Shown piece by piece: positions 1-8,902 of a stretch of DNA of 64,000 nucleotides (positions within the stretch are counted from its first letter, which is position 1; each line of letters opens with the position of its first letter). The notes beneath the pieces are model-generated. The model was not told where the DNA came from. It worked only from the letters and a program-made list of their open reading frames with translations, and did no database searches. This DNA comes from a virus, in the IMG/VR virus record IMGVR_UViG_3300003690_000002, positions 1-64,000 of that record. One strand, given 5' to 3'. The translations under genes and the position numbers were made by a program.

Positions 1-600
1 GTTTGGTGTAAAAGTTAAACCGCTTAAGGCACCAAGAAGACCTGAAACTGCGACTCCTCCCGAACTTCTAACTTCACGAAGTGTACGTAAATTTTCTTTT
101 AGCGCTTGCATTTTTTCGGTCGATTTACTGGAGGCTATAGATTGCTTGGTCAGATCTCCTATTGTTTCACTATAGGCACTTTCTTGATCTAATGTGGCAG
201 CTCCGCCAACACTTTGAATTAAATTCATAAATTTAATTCTAAAAAGTGGTGGAGATTGAATTGCAGATACTGCATCTGGGTTATTAGAGCTAGCATCGCC
301 GCTATATGATGGGTACAGCATAGAAGACAGCAGCGCACAATCTCCTAAATTTGCAACAGCTTCTTCCGCTGTGCTGGCTAGAACAGTCCACCCTAAAGAA
401 ATTTTTCTTTGAGTTTGGGTAAAAACCATTATTGGATCCATCCTGCCATATACATCATGGCTTTCCCACTTAGAATCCCAGGTATCTGAATAAGTTGTTA
501 AAAAAGCTTTAAAAGAAACCGTTGATTTTGATACTAAATGAAAAAAATCAATTTTTAAGCCAAATTCTTTTTGTGAGTCTGTAAGGTCAATTAATGCCAT
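1..600 (-). CDS. Baseplate tube-cap/initiator candidate (3' end outside window)
   Basis: The frame is open from an ATG at 598-600 to the left edge, giving 200 visible residues with no stop, so the C-terminus is missing. The N-terminal half contains a motif 'YGRMDPI' followed by a Q-T-Q-R-K-I-S-L-G-W stretch. I associate this pattern with tail-tube-like baseplate proteins of large myophages. After about residue 140 the protein becomes coiled-coil-like and then small-residue rich. It follows the tape measure gene directly, the place held in T4 by gp48 and gp54, which cap the baseplate and start tube polymerisation. The assignment rests on synteny and a remembered motif, so it is tentative. It could instead be another hub or LysM-type baseplate protein. 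Confidence 0.4.
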   Translation of the reverse strand, partial: MALIDLTDSQKEFGLKIDFFHLVSKSTVSFKAFLTTYSDTWDSKWESHDVYGRMDPIMVFTQTQRKISLGWTVLASTAEEAVANLGDCALLSSMLYPSYSGDASSNNPDAVSAIQSPPLFRIKFMNLIQSVGGAATLDQESAYSETIGDLTKQSIASSKSTEKMQALKENLRTLREVRSSGGVAVSGLLGALSGLTFTPN

Positions 601-612
601 TTGTGCATTTCC

Positions 613-3603
613 TTATATAAATAATCCATGTTTGACAGCCAAGTACTCTTCGGCAGATTCTCCGATTTTAGTTCCATCTAGATTAACTTGTATAATAATT
701 GGCTGTCCTTTTCCACCTCCACCACCAGGCTTGCCAGCACTCTTTCCGCCAACTACTTCTGCTAATTTATCCAGCAACCTTTCAAACGCTGGGGTTGTTG
801 CTGCAGCTTCTTCTTGTATCGCATCCGAATATCTAACAGCTTGAGTTACGAGAGCTTTTGTATTAGTAACTACCTCTGGTGTTACATTTGCTCCAATGGA
901 CTCCATGCTTGTGCCCACGCCTTTTACCATTGTAGTAAATACAATGGCTTTATCAGTTGCTAAATCTCCAACAACATTAACAACTTCTTGCAGTGCGACC
1001 GCCATTAAGCCAATATTGCTAACAGTTTCAGCAGTTACAGTGCTTATTGCAGTAAACATTTCTGTTAGTTTAGCAACGGCTGCAACATTCATTTCTCTAG
1101 TGGCACTGCTAATTAACGTTAGTCCCCACGCGATAGATTCAATACCTCCTACTTTGGCGGCAAGGGCAAGGGCAAGAAAAAGACCTGAAAGCGCACCAAT
1201 AGTTGCAAGATCGATATTAGCCATCGATGCCATTGCTACAGAAAAAGCTTGGAGATCCTCGGTGCTAACTGTCCAAAAGGCAGCTGCAAATATTGCCATC
1301 CCGACTGCCATAGCCATTAATCCACCTGATGCCGCTACTCCACCCAAGCCAATACTGAACATTGCTGCTCCCAATAGGGTCATCTGAGCTACAACTTCTC
1401 CAAGAACCTCATGATTTTCAAGCATTACCGTAAATAACCCAGTAATTGAATCAACAAGTGCGGCAATTGAATACATGATTAAAGCAATTGCAGCGCCAAC
1501 TAAAAACAAAGCGCCACCAAATAACAACATTGGTATTGCAGCAGTCATTGTTACAGGGGCTAATGCCGCAAATGTAGATATCATCACTATCACCGAAGTC
1601 ATTATAACTGCTATAACAGCAACTAATGCCCATGCTTCATGACCCATTCCTTTCATTGCCTCGGCTAAATCGACAATTGCATAAACTAAAAGAACTACTG
1701 ATAATATCACTATCGCAATCGCAACTCCCATAGCTAATTTTGCAGCTACACCTGCCCAAGTTGCACTAGTATTTATTGTTTGTGATGTTGTGTTTATATT
1801 TGTCTGTATTGTATTTACTCCTTTTGCTAGAGAATCTACCTCTTCTGCCACGGTGGAAGCAGCTGTAGCAGTAGTAAATAAACCCTTTACCCAAGCTGCT
1901 GCCGCAGTTATTGCTGTCCATGTCTTTGTCACAGCTGTCCATATCTTTGTAGCTTTAGAGGCTACCCAAATGAATCCAATAAGTGTTATAAGCGTTGGTA
2001 TAAGCCAACCACCTAGCGTTTTATCAAGACTCATTAGTCCATCAAGGAACCAATGAATTGCATTTACCAATGGCATGATTGCATCAACTGCTAGTAATTT
2101 TAATAGCGCCATTTGCTTTTCAAAGACTGGCATGACTGCTCGCGCTCTTTCTTCCATTTCTTTTTGCGACAAAGCTTCTTGTTCTGCAGCTGCAGCAAAT
2201 TTCTCATATTCTGAAGCGCTTGATCCAAGAATTTTTGCTGCTTCGTTCATATCTGAAATTCCTGCGGCGGCTGCCAATGCTTTTTTCTCAAATTTGCCGA
2301 GACTTTGCCAACTTTTACCTGATGCTGTAACACCGTCGCGAAGTAATTGTATTCTTTCTTCTTCGTCCGCAGAGAGCATTTCTACCGTGTTCATATATGG
2401 ACCGCCCAAGATAGCATTTAATTTACCAACTGCCCCTGCCGCATCTTCAAATGTATCAAATTTTTCCATATATGAAATTAATTTACTAGTTTCTACGCCA
2501 GTTGCTTTTGCTGCGGCGGCAACACGTTTAAAAACTTCCGGAGCCTTAGTACCATATGATGCTAACACTGGCATAGATTTCTGCATGCCTTCCATCATTT
2601 CTCGTGGCTGCATATCGATAGCTTTAGCTGTTGCCATAAGTTCTTTTTGAATACGCATCGCCTCTTTACCGCTAAAACCGAGCCCTTTTGTAAAATCATC
2701 TTGTAATTCACCCGTAGTTTCAAACTGTATTCCAAGCTTTTCCATAGTTACAGTAAACTTAGTTACGTCTTCCCGAGCTTGGACATTTAATTCACTAAAA
2801 CCACTCATGCTTCCGTGTAAGGCTTCCATTGCGCCGCCGACATCTTCGAATGATGCTCCGATATCTCGACTAGTAAAATATACGTCATTTAGTGTTTCGT
2901 CATATTTTTGTGTTTGACCCGTAAGTTGCCGTAAAGAAACTCGCGTGTTATCATAAGCCCATAGTGCTTCCATCGTTTGTTCTTTGATACCTAAAAGTAA
3001 AGATCCAAACATGTTTGCTGGAGACATTTGTTCTGCAAACGCGGCTCCAATTGCCTTAAGAGAACCTGCCAAATCATCTGCGAGCATAACGCCGCCCAGA
3101 AAAGTATTTTTCCATCGATCCGTAACACCAGTTAGGCTTTGTAATACATCTTTTGTTATTTCATTCGTTTGTTCTAGTGCATTTATTCGCTGGTGATCTA
3201 GTCTAAGCTGCTCTCTGGATCCTTCTAGTGCTGCCTGTTGGTTTTGGAGTTCTTTGTGTTGTGCTTCAATATAGTCTTTTGCTTCTCGGGTTAACTCTCC
3301 ACGACTTTCTAATTGATCACGCAGTATTAAAAGCTCTCTTTCTTCTTGAGCAAGTGTATCAACTTTATTTTGTAAAAGATCTATATCTTGTTGAAGTTGA
3401 GCTTGGCGAAGCTCTTGATCTAGTTGAAATGACTCTGAAATACCTTTAATAACTTTAAGGCGGTCCCTAACTAAATTTAGTCGTTGCTTTTCTAGTGCAA
3501 TATCATCTTGAACTTGTTGAGCTTGCTGTTCACGCAAAGCCATATTCTCTTCAAGTACCCGTCTGATTTCCTCTTGAATATTTAGTTCATCATTTGGTGG
3601 CAT
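613..3603 (-). CDS. Tail tape measure protein (gp29-like)
   Basis: This 996-residue protein has the usual tape measure architecture. Residues 1-150 are long, charged, Gln/Glu-rich coiled coils. The middle is helical, and a strongly hydrophobic, Ala/Val/Ile-rich region (roughly residues 540-800) resembles several membrane helices. The C-terminus carries a Gly-rich linker (GGGGGKGQ) before a short conserved-looking tail. Tape measures fix tail length and are injected with the DNA; the hydrophobic part is thought to meet the host membrane. It lies downstream of sheath, tube and the frameshifted chaperone gene, exactly where tape measures are found. At about 0.15 nm per residue, inferred from other phages, the tail would be near 150 nm. 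The ATG at 3601-3603 is the start. Confidence 0.85.
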   Translation of the reverse strand: MPPNDELNIQEEIRRVLEENMALREQQAQQVQDDIALEKQRLNLVRDRLKVIKGISESFQLDQELRQAQLQQDIDLLQNKVDTLAQEERELLILRDQLESRGELTREAKDYIEAQHKELQNQQAALEGSREQLRLDHQRINALEQTNEITKDVLQSLTGVTDRWKNTFLGGVMLADDLAGSLKAIGAAFAEQMSPANMFGSLLLGIKEQTMEALWAYDNTRVSLRQLTGQTQKYDETLNDVYFTSRDIGASFEDVGGAMEALHGSMSGFSELNVQAREDVTKFTVTMEKLGIQFETTGELQDDFTKGLGFSGKEAMRIQKELMATAKAIDMQPREMMEGMQKSMPVLASYGTKAPEVFKRVAAAAKATGVETSKLISYMEKFDTFEDAAGAVGKLNAILGGPYMNTVEMLSADEEERIQLLRDGVTASGKSWQSLGKFEKKALAAAAGISDMNEAAKILGSSASEYEKFAAAAEQEALSQKEMEERARAVMPVFEKQMALLKLLAVDAIMPLVNAIHWFLDGLMSLDKTLGGWLIPTLITLIGFIWVASKATKIWTAVTKTWTAITAAAAWVKGLFTTATAASTVAEEVDSLAKGVNTIQTNINTTSQTINTSATWAGVAAKLAMGVAIAIVILSVVLLVYAIVDLAEAMKGMGHEAWALVAVIAVIMTSVIVMISTFAALAPVTMTAAIPMLLFGGALFLVGAAIALIMYSIAALVDSITGLFTVMLENHEVLGEVVAQMTLLGAAMFSIGLGGVAASGGLMAMAVGMAIFAAAFWTVSTEDLQAFSVAMASMANIDLATIGALSGLFLALALAAKVGGIESIAWGLTLISSATREMNVAAVAKLTEMFTAISTVTAETVSNIGLMAVALQEVVNVVGDLATDKAIVFTTMVKGVGTSMESIGANVTPEVVTNTKALVTQAVRYSDAIQEEAAATTPAFERLLDKLAEVVGGKSAGKPGGGGGKGQPIIIQVNLDGTKIGESAEEYLAVKHGLFI

Positions 3604-3615
3604 TTATAAAATTCC

Positions 3616-3951
3616 CTATTTTAATGGCCATTTTAACCCAGTCGCTTTTTCGAACTGTTGTACTGCTTGGTCTAATTTGTATTTGCTTTGATATGTTTTT
3701 GGATCATTTAAACCAACTTTTTTAAAAAAGTTTATATAACGCTTTTCCCGACCAAGTACTTTTGTAAGCGATCCAAGTTCTGATTTGGTACCTCGAAGGA
3801 CAATATCTGTACCTGGTACAAAACCAAAGATACGCCTCAAAAGGAGCTTTATCTTAGCAGAAAACATATCAATCCAGCCTTCATTAAGTTCGCCTCTGCG
3901 ATGAGCACCCAAATCGATTATAACTGGAGCTAAATCCTTTTGCTTTTCCAT
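3616..3951 (-). CDS. Small unknown protein between chaperone and tape measure
   Basis: This 111-residue, basic protein has no family I recognise. I chose the ATG at 3949-3951 because AGGAGA stands about 7 bases upstream of it. A longer reading would need a TTG ten codons earlier with no such site. The N-terminus has a short acidic/hydrophobic segment ending in DLGAHRRGEL. The rest contains Lys/Arg-rich segments and a C-terminal helix ending in KWPLK. It has its own probable promoter motif (3989-3996) and follows a terminator hairpin, so it heads a new transcription unit with the tape measure gene. A role in tail assembly is inferred only from position. Confidence 0.6.
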   Translation of the reverse strand: MEKQKDLAPVIIDLGAHRRGELNEGWIDMFSAKIKLLLRRIFGFVPGTDIVLRGTKSELGSLTKVLGREKRYINFFKKVGLNDPKTYQSKYKLDQAVQQFEKATGLKWPLK

Positions 3952-3987
3952 TTTTATCTCTCCTAAATTAGAATAAAACAACCTATT

Positions 3988-3996
3988 AATAATTAG
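3988..3996 (-). promoter_or_regulatory. Candidate late promoter element (CTAATTAT type)
   Basis: The minus strand reads CTAATTAT here, preceded by T rather than the usual A, 37 bases before the ATG at 3951. It follows directly after the hairpin terminator at 4003-4043, so transcription would stop and restart here. It is one of nine intergenic copies of the motif ACTA(T/A)TTAT. Confidence 0.5.
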
Positions 3997-4002
3997 AATA
4001 AT

Positions 4003-4043
4003 AACTATAAAATAAAAGCCGAAATATTAAATATTTCGGCTTT
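4003..4043 (-). terminator. Hairpin terminator after the tail-chaperone frame
   Basis: A perfect 13-base inverted repeat (arms 4015-4027 and 4031-4043, AAAGCCGAAATAT with its complement) encloses a TAA loop. On the minus strand the stem is followed by TATTTTATAGTT. It begins 22 bases after the TAA at 4066-4068. The symmetric A/T flanks mean it could also act on the plus strand, but no plus-strand gene is present. Confidence 0.75.
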
Positions 4044-4065
4044 ATATGGGTATTTTTAATATATA

Positions 4066-5134
4066 TTAGCGTCTTTGTGATGATTTACTCTTCGCTTTTT
4101 TCATAATTTTATCATGTTGCTCTTTTTCTTGTTCAAATTGCCTAGTCAGCCGAGCAACAAACCACTCTCTTATTGGTAGTGGTAAATTATATGCTTCAAA
4201 AAAGCTCCATCCGCCATAATATTTTAATAAAAAGAATTGTTCATATACACTTTGAATATATTCATCCTTTAGGCCAAAAAAAGTCTGCCGTAAACGGCAC
4301 CTCCATTTCTTGCTCTACATCACATTCTAAACATTCAAAATTTTGTGTTAGGTCTATATTTGGCACAATTTTACTGTAAGTTTCTCTTAAGTATTTTGCA
4401 TCAGATGCGGGCATATTATCAACAAATGAATGGACTGAGTTGCCATCGCTATGACCATTTACAGAAACAATCATTAATTTAAATTGATCTGTAACGGCTG
4501 ATTCTGGCAATTTATGCTTTTTTCTTTTTTCCATAAGTTGCAGTAGCTTTTTTTCATCTGTGCCCAACAACATTCGCATTTCAACATCGACTTTGGATCT
4601 TGGAAGTTTGAGCAAGTAAGTTCCATCGTCTGTTAATGTTGTGCTGTGTTCTTCAAGGTTTTCATCGCCATGCACAATTTTTCCACTGTTTAAATCAAAC
4701 TCAAACTGGGAAGATGCACCACAATTTGGGCATGTAACTTTTGTTTTATAATCGGCTCCATAGCCCGTAATTCTTGCAGCTACCAATATTGCATTTTTGT
4801 CCCCAACTAGAAGATTACTAATATTTATACCTTTATTAACTATAATATTTTGCAAAAACCGATCAACAGCCAAACCTTTTCTTAAAAGTGGCTTCGATGT
4901 TAAAATATCTTCATCTTTTGCTGTCATAAATCGAATCTCAACAGTATCAATCCTGTGTAAAGGATGACCTTCAGGATAAAATCTACCTTGTGATGGTAAA
5001 TCTACAAACTCCGTTGGAGTTGCAAAAGAAAATGTTGCTTGTGATTCATTTTGAGTGCCAGCTAACACTTCAGGTGGAAGAGCGCCAGTATCAGGAGTTT
5101 TGGCTCCGATACGCTCATCATTATTTCTGTTCAT
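4066..5134 (-). CDS. Frameshifted long form of the tail-assembly chaperone
   Basis: The gene at 4262-5134 can be extended by a +1 (or -2) shift on the T7 run at 4276-4282. Reading then continues from GGC at 4275 to TAA at 4066, adding 69 residues for a total near 355. The added frame has no ATG, GTG or TTG near its beginning; its only ATG is close to the end. Yet it encodes protein-like sequence, with segments such as YYGGWSFFEAYNLPLPI and a Lys-rich C-terminus. Its place between tube and tape measure matches the G/GT genes of lambda and E/E' of P2, whose long forms arise by frameshifting and act as tail-assembly chaperones. The alternative is a homopolymer error: with six Ts the gene would be one continuous frame. 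Confidence 0.6.
4262..5134 (-). CDS. gp26-like baseplate/tail-assembly protein, zero-frame product
   Basis: This 290-residue protein starts at an ATG with AAGAGG upstream. It begins with a flexible segment, then a conserved-looking region from about residue 35 (FVDLPSQGRFYPEG, then a KPLLRKG segment). Two cysteine pairs, CPNC near residue 135 and CLEC near residue 273, probably form one split zinc ribbon. This layout fits the T4 gp26 (T4_baseplate) family as I know it. The position just after the tube gene and before the tape measure also fits a tail-assembly chaperone. The zero frame ends at TGA 4262-4264, a few codons after the slippery T run. The family call is moderate and the exact function is inferred. 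Confidence 0.65.
   Translation of the reverse strand: MNRNNDERIGAKTPDTGALPPEVLAGTQNESQATFSFATPTEFVDLPSQGRFYPEGHPLHRIDTVEIRFMTAKDEDILTSKPLLRKGLAVDRFLQNIIVNKGINISNLLVGDKNAILVAARITGYGADYKTKVTCPNCGASSQFEFDLNSGKIVHGDENLEEHSTTLTDDGTYLLKLPRSKVDVEMRMLLGTDEKKLLQLMEKRKKHKLPESAVTDQFKLMIVSVNGHSDGNSVHSFVDNMPASDAKYLRETYSKIVPNIDLTQNFECLECDVEQEMEVPFTADFFWPKG
4276..4304 (-). promoter_or_regulatory. Probable programmed frameshift signal
   Basis: On the minus strand the order is GGAGG (4304-4300), a hairpin TGCCG-TTTA-CGGCA (4299-4286), then GAC and seven Ts (4282-4276). The zero frame reads TTT TTT TGG; the next frame reads TTT TTT, skips one T, and continues with GGC. An internal Shine-Dalgarno-like sequence and a hairpin upstream of a slippery run are recognised stimulators of bacterial frameshifting. 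Confidence 0.55.
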
Positions 5135-5156
5135 TAAAACCTCTTAAATTATTATA

Positions 5157-5762
5157 TTAACTTCCTAAACTAAAGAATTTACCTTTGCCATTCATCTCTG
5201 GATCTGTCGAGATATTTGCTTTGAATGAACCAACATTTAGTTCAGCCCAGTCATACCTTACCGTACATTCAATTTCAGATAGCCCATCTTCTTCATAGCT
5301 TAGTTCACTAAACGCCACTTTAGAAAGCCATGCGTTTTTTAAACTCCATTTCTCAACATCATCTCCATTCGAGTCGATTTGACGAATTATAATGTCTCCT
5401 AGTGATTTAATTGCTTTTCCTTTCGACATTGTAGTAGTATCATCAGCATTAACTGGAGGGTGATACCCAGCAGCAGTTATAATAGCCGCCATATTTGCGG
5501 ATGCATTTGGAGTAACAGGATCGATTAAAGTAAAGCTAACTTCCTCCCATGTAACTCTCCCAGGATAGTAAAAGGTATGGTTAATATATGCATGTTCAGC
5601 AGCGTTAATTGACAAAGTAGGTTTGCCTACCTTTTTAACGATCCATTGGTCGCCTGTTGCAACAACATTTAACAAAAATCTAAATGCTCGTTTTGGATCT
5701 CTTATTGGATTATTTGCGCCATCAACTGTTCTTGTCCAAAAATTTGGGGATTTGTCTGCCAT
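5157..5762 (-). CDS. Tail tube protein (gp19-like)
   Basis: This 201-residue protein polymerises into the inner tube through which DNA passes. The N-terminal half carries features of the T4 gp19 family: an early FRFLLNV strand, KKVGKPTLS, and a following FYYPGRVTWEEVSFTLIDPV segment. The C-terminal half has a Glu/Asp-rich strand pair (ELSYEEDGLSEIECTVRYDW). Its length is close to the 163-200 residues usual for this family. It lies immediately downstream of the sheath gene, as in T4, and has a strong AAGGAGT ribosome site. A candidate late promoter (5790-5797) lies 27 bases before the ATG, fitting the high copy number needed. Confidence 0.9.
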   Translation of the reverse strand: MADKSPNFWTRTVDGANNPIRDPKRAFRFLLNVVATGDQWIVKKVGKPTLSINAAEHAYINHTFYYPGRVTWEEVSFTLIDPVTPNASANMAAIITAAGYHPPVNADDTTTMSKGKAIKSLGDIIIRQIDSNGDDVEKWSLKNAWLSKVAFSELSYEEDGLSEIECTVRYDWAELNVGSFKANISTDPEMNGKGKFFSLGS

Positions 5763-5788
5763 TATTTTTACTCCTTCTGTCCTTCATA

Positions 5789-5798
5789 GATAAATAGA
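5789..5798 (-). promoter_or_regulatory. Candidate late promoter element before tail tube
   Basis: The minus strand reads CTATTTAT at 5797-5790, ending 27 bases before the tube ATG. The surrounding gap (5763-5832) is very AT-rich and otherwise holds only the ribosome binding site. Confidence 0.55.
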
Positions 5799-5832
5799 TT
5801 ATAATTTAAAAAATTTAAAAAATTAATTTTAT

Positions 5833-8781
5833 TTAATCTGCAAATGCTGCCCCTTGGTTTGTAATTGTAAAGTCAAGTGCTATAAATTCAATTGCTTTAG
5901 CTGGTTTCAAATATACCCGTGCATACATGATATTTCTATCAATTAAGTCAGGAGTTGTGGTAGTTTTATCTAAAACAACTTTGAAGTCCACTAAGCCAAA
6001 ACCAGCTTTAACGCTACCTAAGAATGGCTCAACTTCTGACAAGAAGCGATCCCAAGTAACTTGAATATTTTGATCAAATAATAGCCTCGAAGCCATTCTT
6101 GAGACCTCTTTTTTAACAAAGATCATAAGCCTGCGAATATTAATTCTGTCAAGCGCTGACGAGCGCGCTTGTAAAGTTTTTTGTCCAAAAATTACAAGCC
6201 CTTCGGCGGGGAATGAAGCAATTGGGTTAATATTTGCCTCATAGAGATCATCTCTATTATCCGCTGTTAGCTTATCTCTTACGTTTGTAACTGCTAAACC
6301 TGCAGCCCCTTCGCTTAAGCCGCCTCTTGTAAACCCAGCGGGTGCAAACCATAACGCTGATTGCGCTTCCGCACTTCCAAGGACTCCAAGTGCCACTACA
6401 GACGGAGGTACCCAAACCATAGCTCCGTTAATTCCATCTCGAATTTGGACCCATGGATAATAAGCGCACCCATAACTAGAATCTAACTCACGAGTCTTAA
6501 GGTTGTTGACTGCCGTAGCTACTGTCCCGACTCTATTCGTTAGCGTTGAATTTGTTTCATACTGTGTTTCAAAACCAGAATCAATATCGATTATGGCAAG
6601 AGCATCGCCACGATCTTCACAAGTATTAATTAAGTGCTCTGTTAATTCTGAATTCCGCATGCCGGGTATCGTTGCAACATTAAATTCAACAACTTCTGCA
6701 TCAGAAATTGTATCAATTGCTCTCTTAATTGAATAATACTCATAGCTCGTTAATTCATCACCAGAAATTTGATTCTTTTGAAATGGTTCTTTTTCTACAA
6801 CGTCTAGCCCATCAAACCCACCAAACATTACCGTTGTAAATTTATTGAACCCTCTATCAAGGACGCTTTGATAGCCCCCTGAAAGAGCATTGACCGAAGT
6901 ACCGGCGCCGTGGCTACCGGAATCATAATACATTACTGCAGCCCCAGGCTCGTTTGAACTAGCACTAAGATCATCCATAGTAAATAAGTATTGATATCCA
7001 ACTTTACTATCAGTTTCGGCATCGATTGAGTCTGTGAAGGCACGAATTTGATCTAGTGTACTATCGTCAAAGCGTTGGCTAGATCCCGACCTTGTTAAAT
7101 CAACCCCGAAATAAGCATTTTTCTCATTTGACAATCCGCCCGCTTTGCTGCTTGCTCTTAGAGGAAGTGCTGGGAAGACAAATGAGGCTGTGTAAGCTGA
7201 TTTCTGGCTGGTTTCGGGCTCTCCGGAGGACCCGTAGTACCCACCGGCAGCACCAACGGAGACAAAATTTTCATCTGCCACGCCAAAGGATTCGTTTCGT
7301 GCGCCGCCAGCAGCATAAATGTCATCTGCACCTGCGACCAGCGTCGAGGCGGCGGCGACGACGGTTCGATCCATACCAGCGCCATCAGTTGGAAACGAAT
7401 TTCCACTTAAAATTGTAAAACCATTAAACCTTGGTGGCCCATAGACACCCCAAGGAAGCGCTTCTGGATTAATCGTTCCAGCGTCAACATCTTGGTTCAG
7501 TTCAACCCGAACAAACTTCGACAGGTTTGGATGATTGCCATATTCTCTATATCTCTTATCCGTATCGCTCCAAACAACATGCGAGTCGCCTATTTTCTTA
7601 CCAACAAAATCCATTGAATGCGGATTTAAATTGCATTGCGAGAATCTTTCTATAACTTCCAGTCTATTATCTGTATCTCTTAAAGATCTTATTGTCAGCG
7701 TAAATGATCCATATTTATTGGTATGTGGAGTTTGTGATGCTTTAAGATTTTCAATTGAAATCTTAAGATTATCTTGATTCCATCGTCCAGTGTCTTGAGA
7801 CACAATACGGAAAAGTTTTTGCTGTGATAGAGCCTGGAATCCAGATCCAGAGACTGTAACAAGGTCTTGTCCAATAAACCATCCGGTTTTAGATGAAGCC
7901 ATTTCGCTGTTCATGTTGCCATGGTGATCAGATCCGCTAACTAGCGCAAGAATAACTCCATATTGCTGTCCAGCGGTAGAACTAGTAACATATTGAGCAA
8001 GCGATCTATCGTACGATTCACCAAGCCAATAAGATTCTGTATTGGCAGCTGTTGTAATATTGCTATTTGTTAAAGTTGGATTTGTATTAAAAACTTTTCT
8101 AATGTATTTCTGAGAGTTTCTATTAAAATTAAATGTGTAAGTCTTCGTACTGTCGCCGCCTTTATCAACGACAACTTTAAATTGTTTATCAACACCCGCT
8201 GACTCAATCAAAATAGCGGTACCTTGAGCAGTAATAGAGGCTGTATTGTCGGCTCTTGCGTTCCCGGTCAGTTGTACGCTTCCGGTGTTTAAATACCAAA
8301 CTGCAGCAAGAGAGCCTGTATGGTTAGCGGTTCCGCTCACAGTGGTGTCTTTTTCTACAATAAATAATCCATAAGCACCACCATTTGTAGGCTTAGCAGC
8401 TGTCGGCGAGAGGTTCGTCGCCCAACCTGCGTTACCTGCGTCGGCTCTACCACTATGGTGAGCACCTAAAAGCCTAATAACTGATACCGGATTATTATTT
8501 GTTAAGTATGCCTGCGCTGCATATGCTGCGTAAGTAGGGGCAATAGTATTTCCATTTCTCCACAAATCATCTCCGGAGCCACCAGCTACTGGTTCACCAA
8601 ATATTTCTATAAATTCAGAAAAGGAACTAACAATCACTGGACGCATCGCTGGTCCACGCGCTGTTCTACCAATAACAAGGGGTCCCATTCTCGCTGGGGC
8701 GTTTGGTAACTGGCTATTATCAATTTCATTAATAAAAACACCAGGTGAAACAAATTTAAATTTTTTCACTGTCTCAGACAT
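5833..8781 (-). CDS. Contractile tail sheath protein (gp18-like), enlarged
   Basis: This 982-residue protein is well above the 659 residues of T4 gp18. The N-terminus has the sheath signature: SPGVFINEIDNS, then a GPLVIGRTARGPA strand region. The conserved C-terminal third includes GCAYYPWVQIRD, a segment with VPPSVVALGVLG, and a final NIRRLMIFVKKEV domain ending in strands that exchange with neighbouring subunits. The extra length lies between about residues 120 and 600 and should form surface-exposed domains. Within it, the stretch around 7140-7400 is visibly richer in G+C than its neighbours. The sheath contracts on infection and drives the tube into the cell. It precedes the tube gene. 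Confidence 0.92.
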   Translation of the reverse strand: MSETVKKFKFVSPGVFINEIDNSQLPNAPARMGPLVIGRTARGPAMRPVIVSSFSEFIEIFGEPVAGGSGDDLWRNGNTIAPTYAAYAAQAYLTNNNPVSVIRLLGAHHSGRADAGNAGWATNLSPTAAKPTNGGAYGLFIVEKDTTVSGTANHTGSLAAVWYLNTGSVQLTGNARADNTASITAQGTAILIESAGVDKQFKVVVDKGGDSTKTYTFNFNRNSQKYIRKVFNTNPTLTNSNITTAANTESYWLGESYDRSLAQYVTSSTAGQQYGVILALVSGSDHHGNMNSEMASSKTGWFIGQDLVTVSGSGFQALSQQKLFRIVSQDTGRWNQDNLKISIENLKASQTPHTNKYGSFTLTIRSLRDTDNRLEVIERFSQCNLNPHSMDFVGKKIGDSHVVWSDTDKRYREYGNHPNLSKFVRVELNQDVDAGTINPEALPWGVYGPPRFNGFTILSGNSFPTDGAGMDRTVVAAASTLVAGADDIYAAGGARNESFGVADENFVSVGAAGGYYGSSGEPETSQKSAYTASFVFPALPLRASSKAGGLSNEKNAYFGVDLTRSGSSQRFDDSTLDQIRAFTDSIDAETDSKVGYQYLFTMDDLSASSNEPGAAVMYYDSGSHGAGTSVNALSGGYQSVLDRGFNKFTTVMFGGFDGLDVVEKEPFQKNQISGDELTSYEYYSIKRAIDTISDAEVVEFNVATIPGMRNSELTEHLINTCEDRGDALAIIDIDSGFETQYETNSTLTNRVGTVATAVNNLKTRELDSSYGCAYYPWVQIRDGINGAMVWVPPSVVALGVLGSAEAQSALWFAPAGFTRGGLSEGAAGLAVTNVRDKLTADNRDDLYEANINPIASFPAEGLVIFGQKTLQARSSALDRINIRRLMIFVKKEVSRMASRLLFDQNIQVTWDRFLSEVEPFLGSVKAGFGLVDFKVVLDKTTTTPDLIDRNIMYARVYLKPAKAIEFIALDFTITNQGAAFAD

Positions 8782-8841
8782 TCTTCTGTAATCTCCTGTA
8801 CTATTTGATATTTTTTACAAAATTCTACTTTTTTGTTCTTA

Positions 8842-8850
8842 AATAAATAG
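8842..8850 (-). promoter_or_regulatory. Candidate late promoter element before sheath
   Basis: ACTATTTAT-type element: minus-strand CTATTTATTT starts at 8850 and is preceded by A. It ends 61 bases upstream of the sheath ATG, inside a 121-base AT-rich gap that shows no other gene. Confidence 0.5.
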
Positions 8851-8902
8851 TTGTAAAGTTCTTCAAAATCCTCTTTAAAATTTAAAATTAAAAATCATTC
8901 GA

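Noticed and set aside
4227-4266. ATG overlapping the gp26-like stop (ATGA) as start of the downstream frame
   Set aside because: It opens a different frame that stops after 13 codons and does not lead into the conserved-looking 69-codon frame.
7158-7406. Second minus-strand ORF within the sheath gene
   Set aside because: It is a shadow frame in a G+C-rich patch of the well-supported sheath gene.
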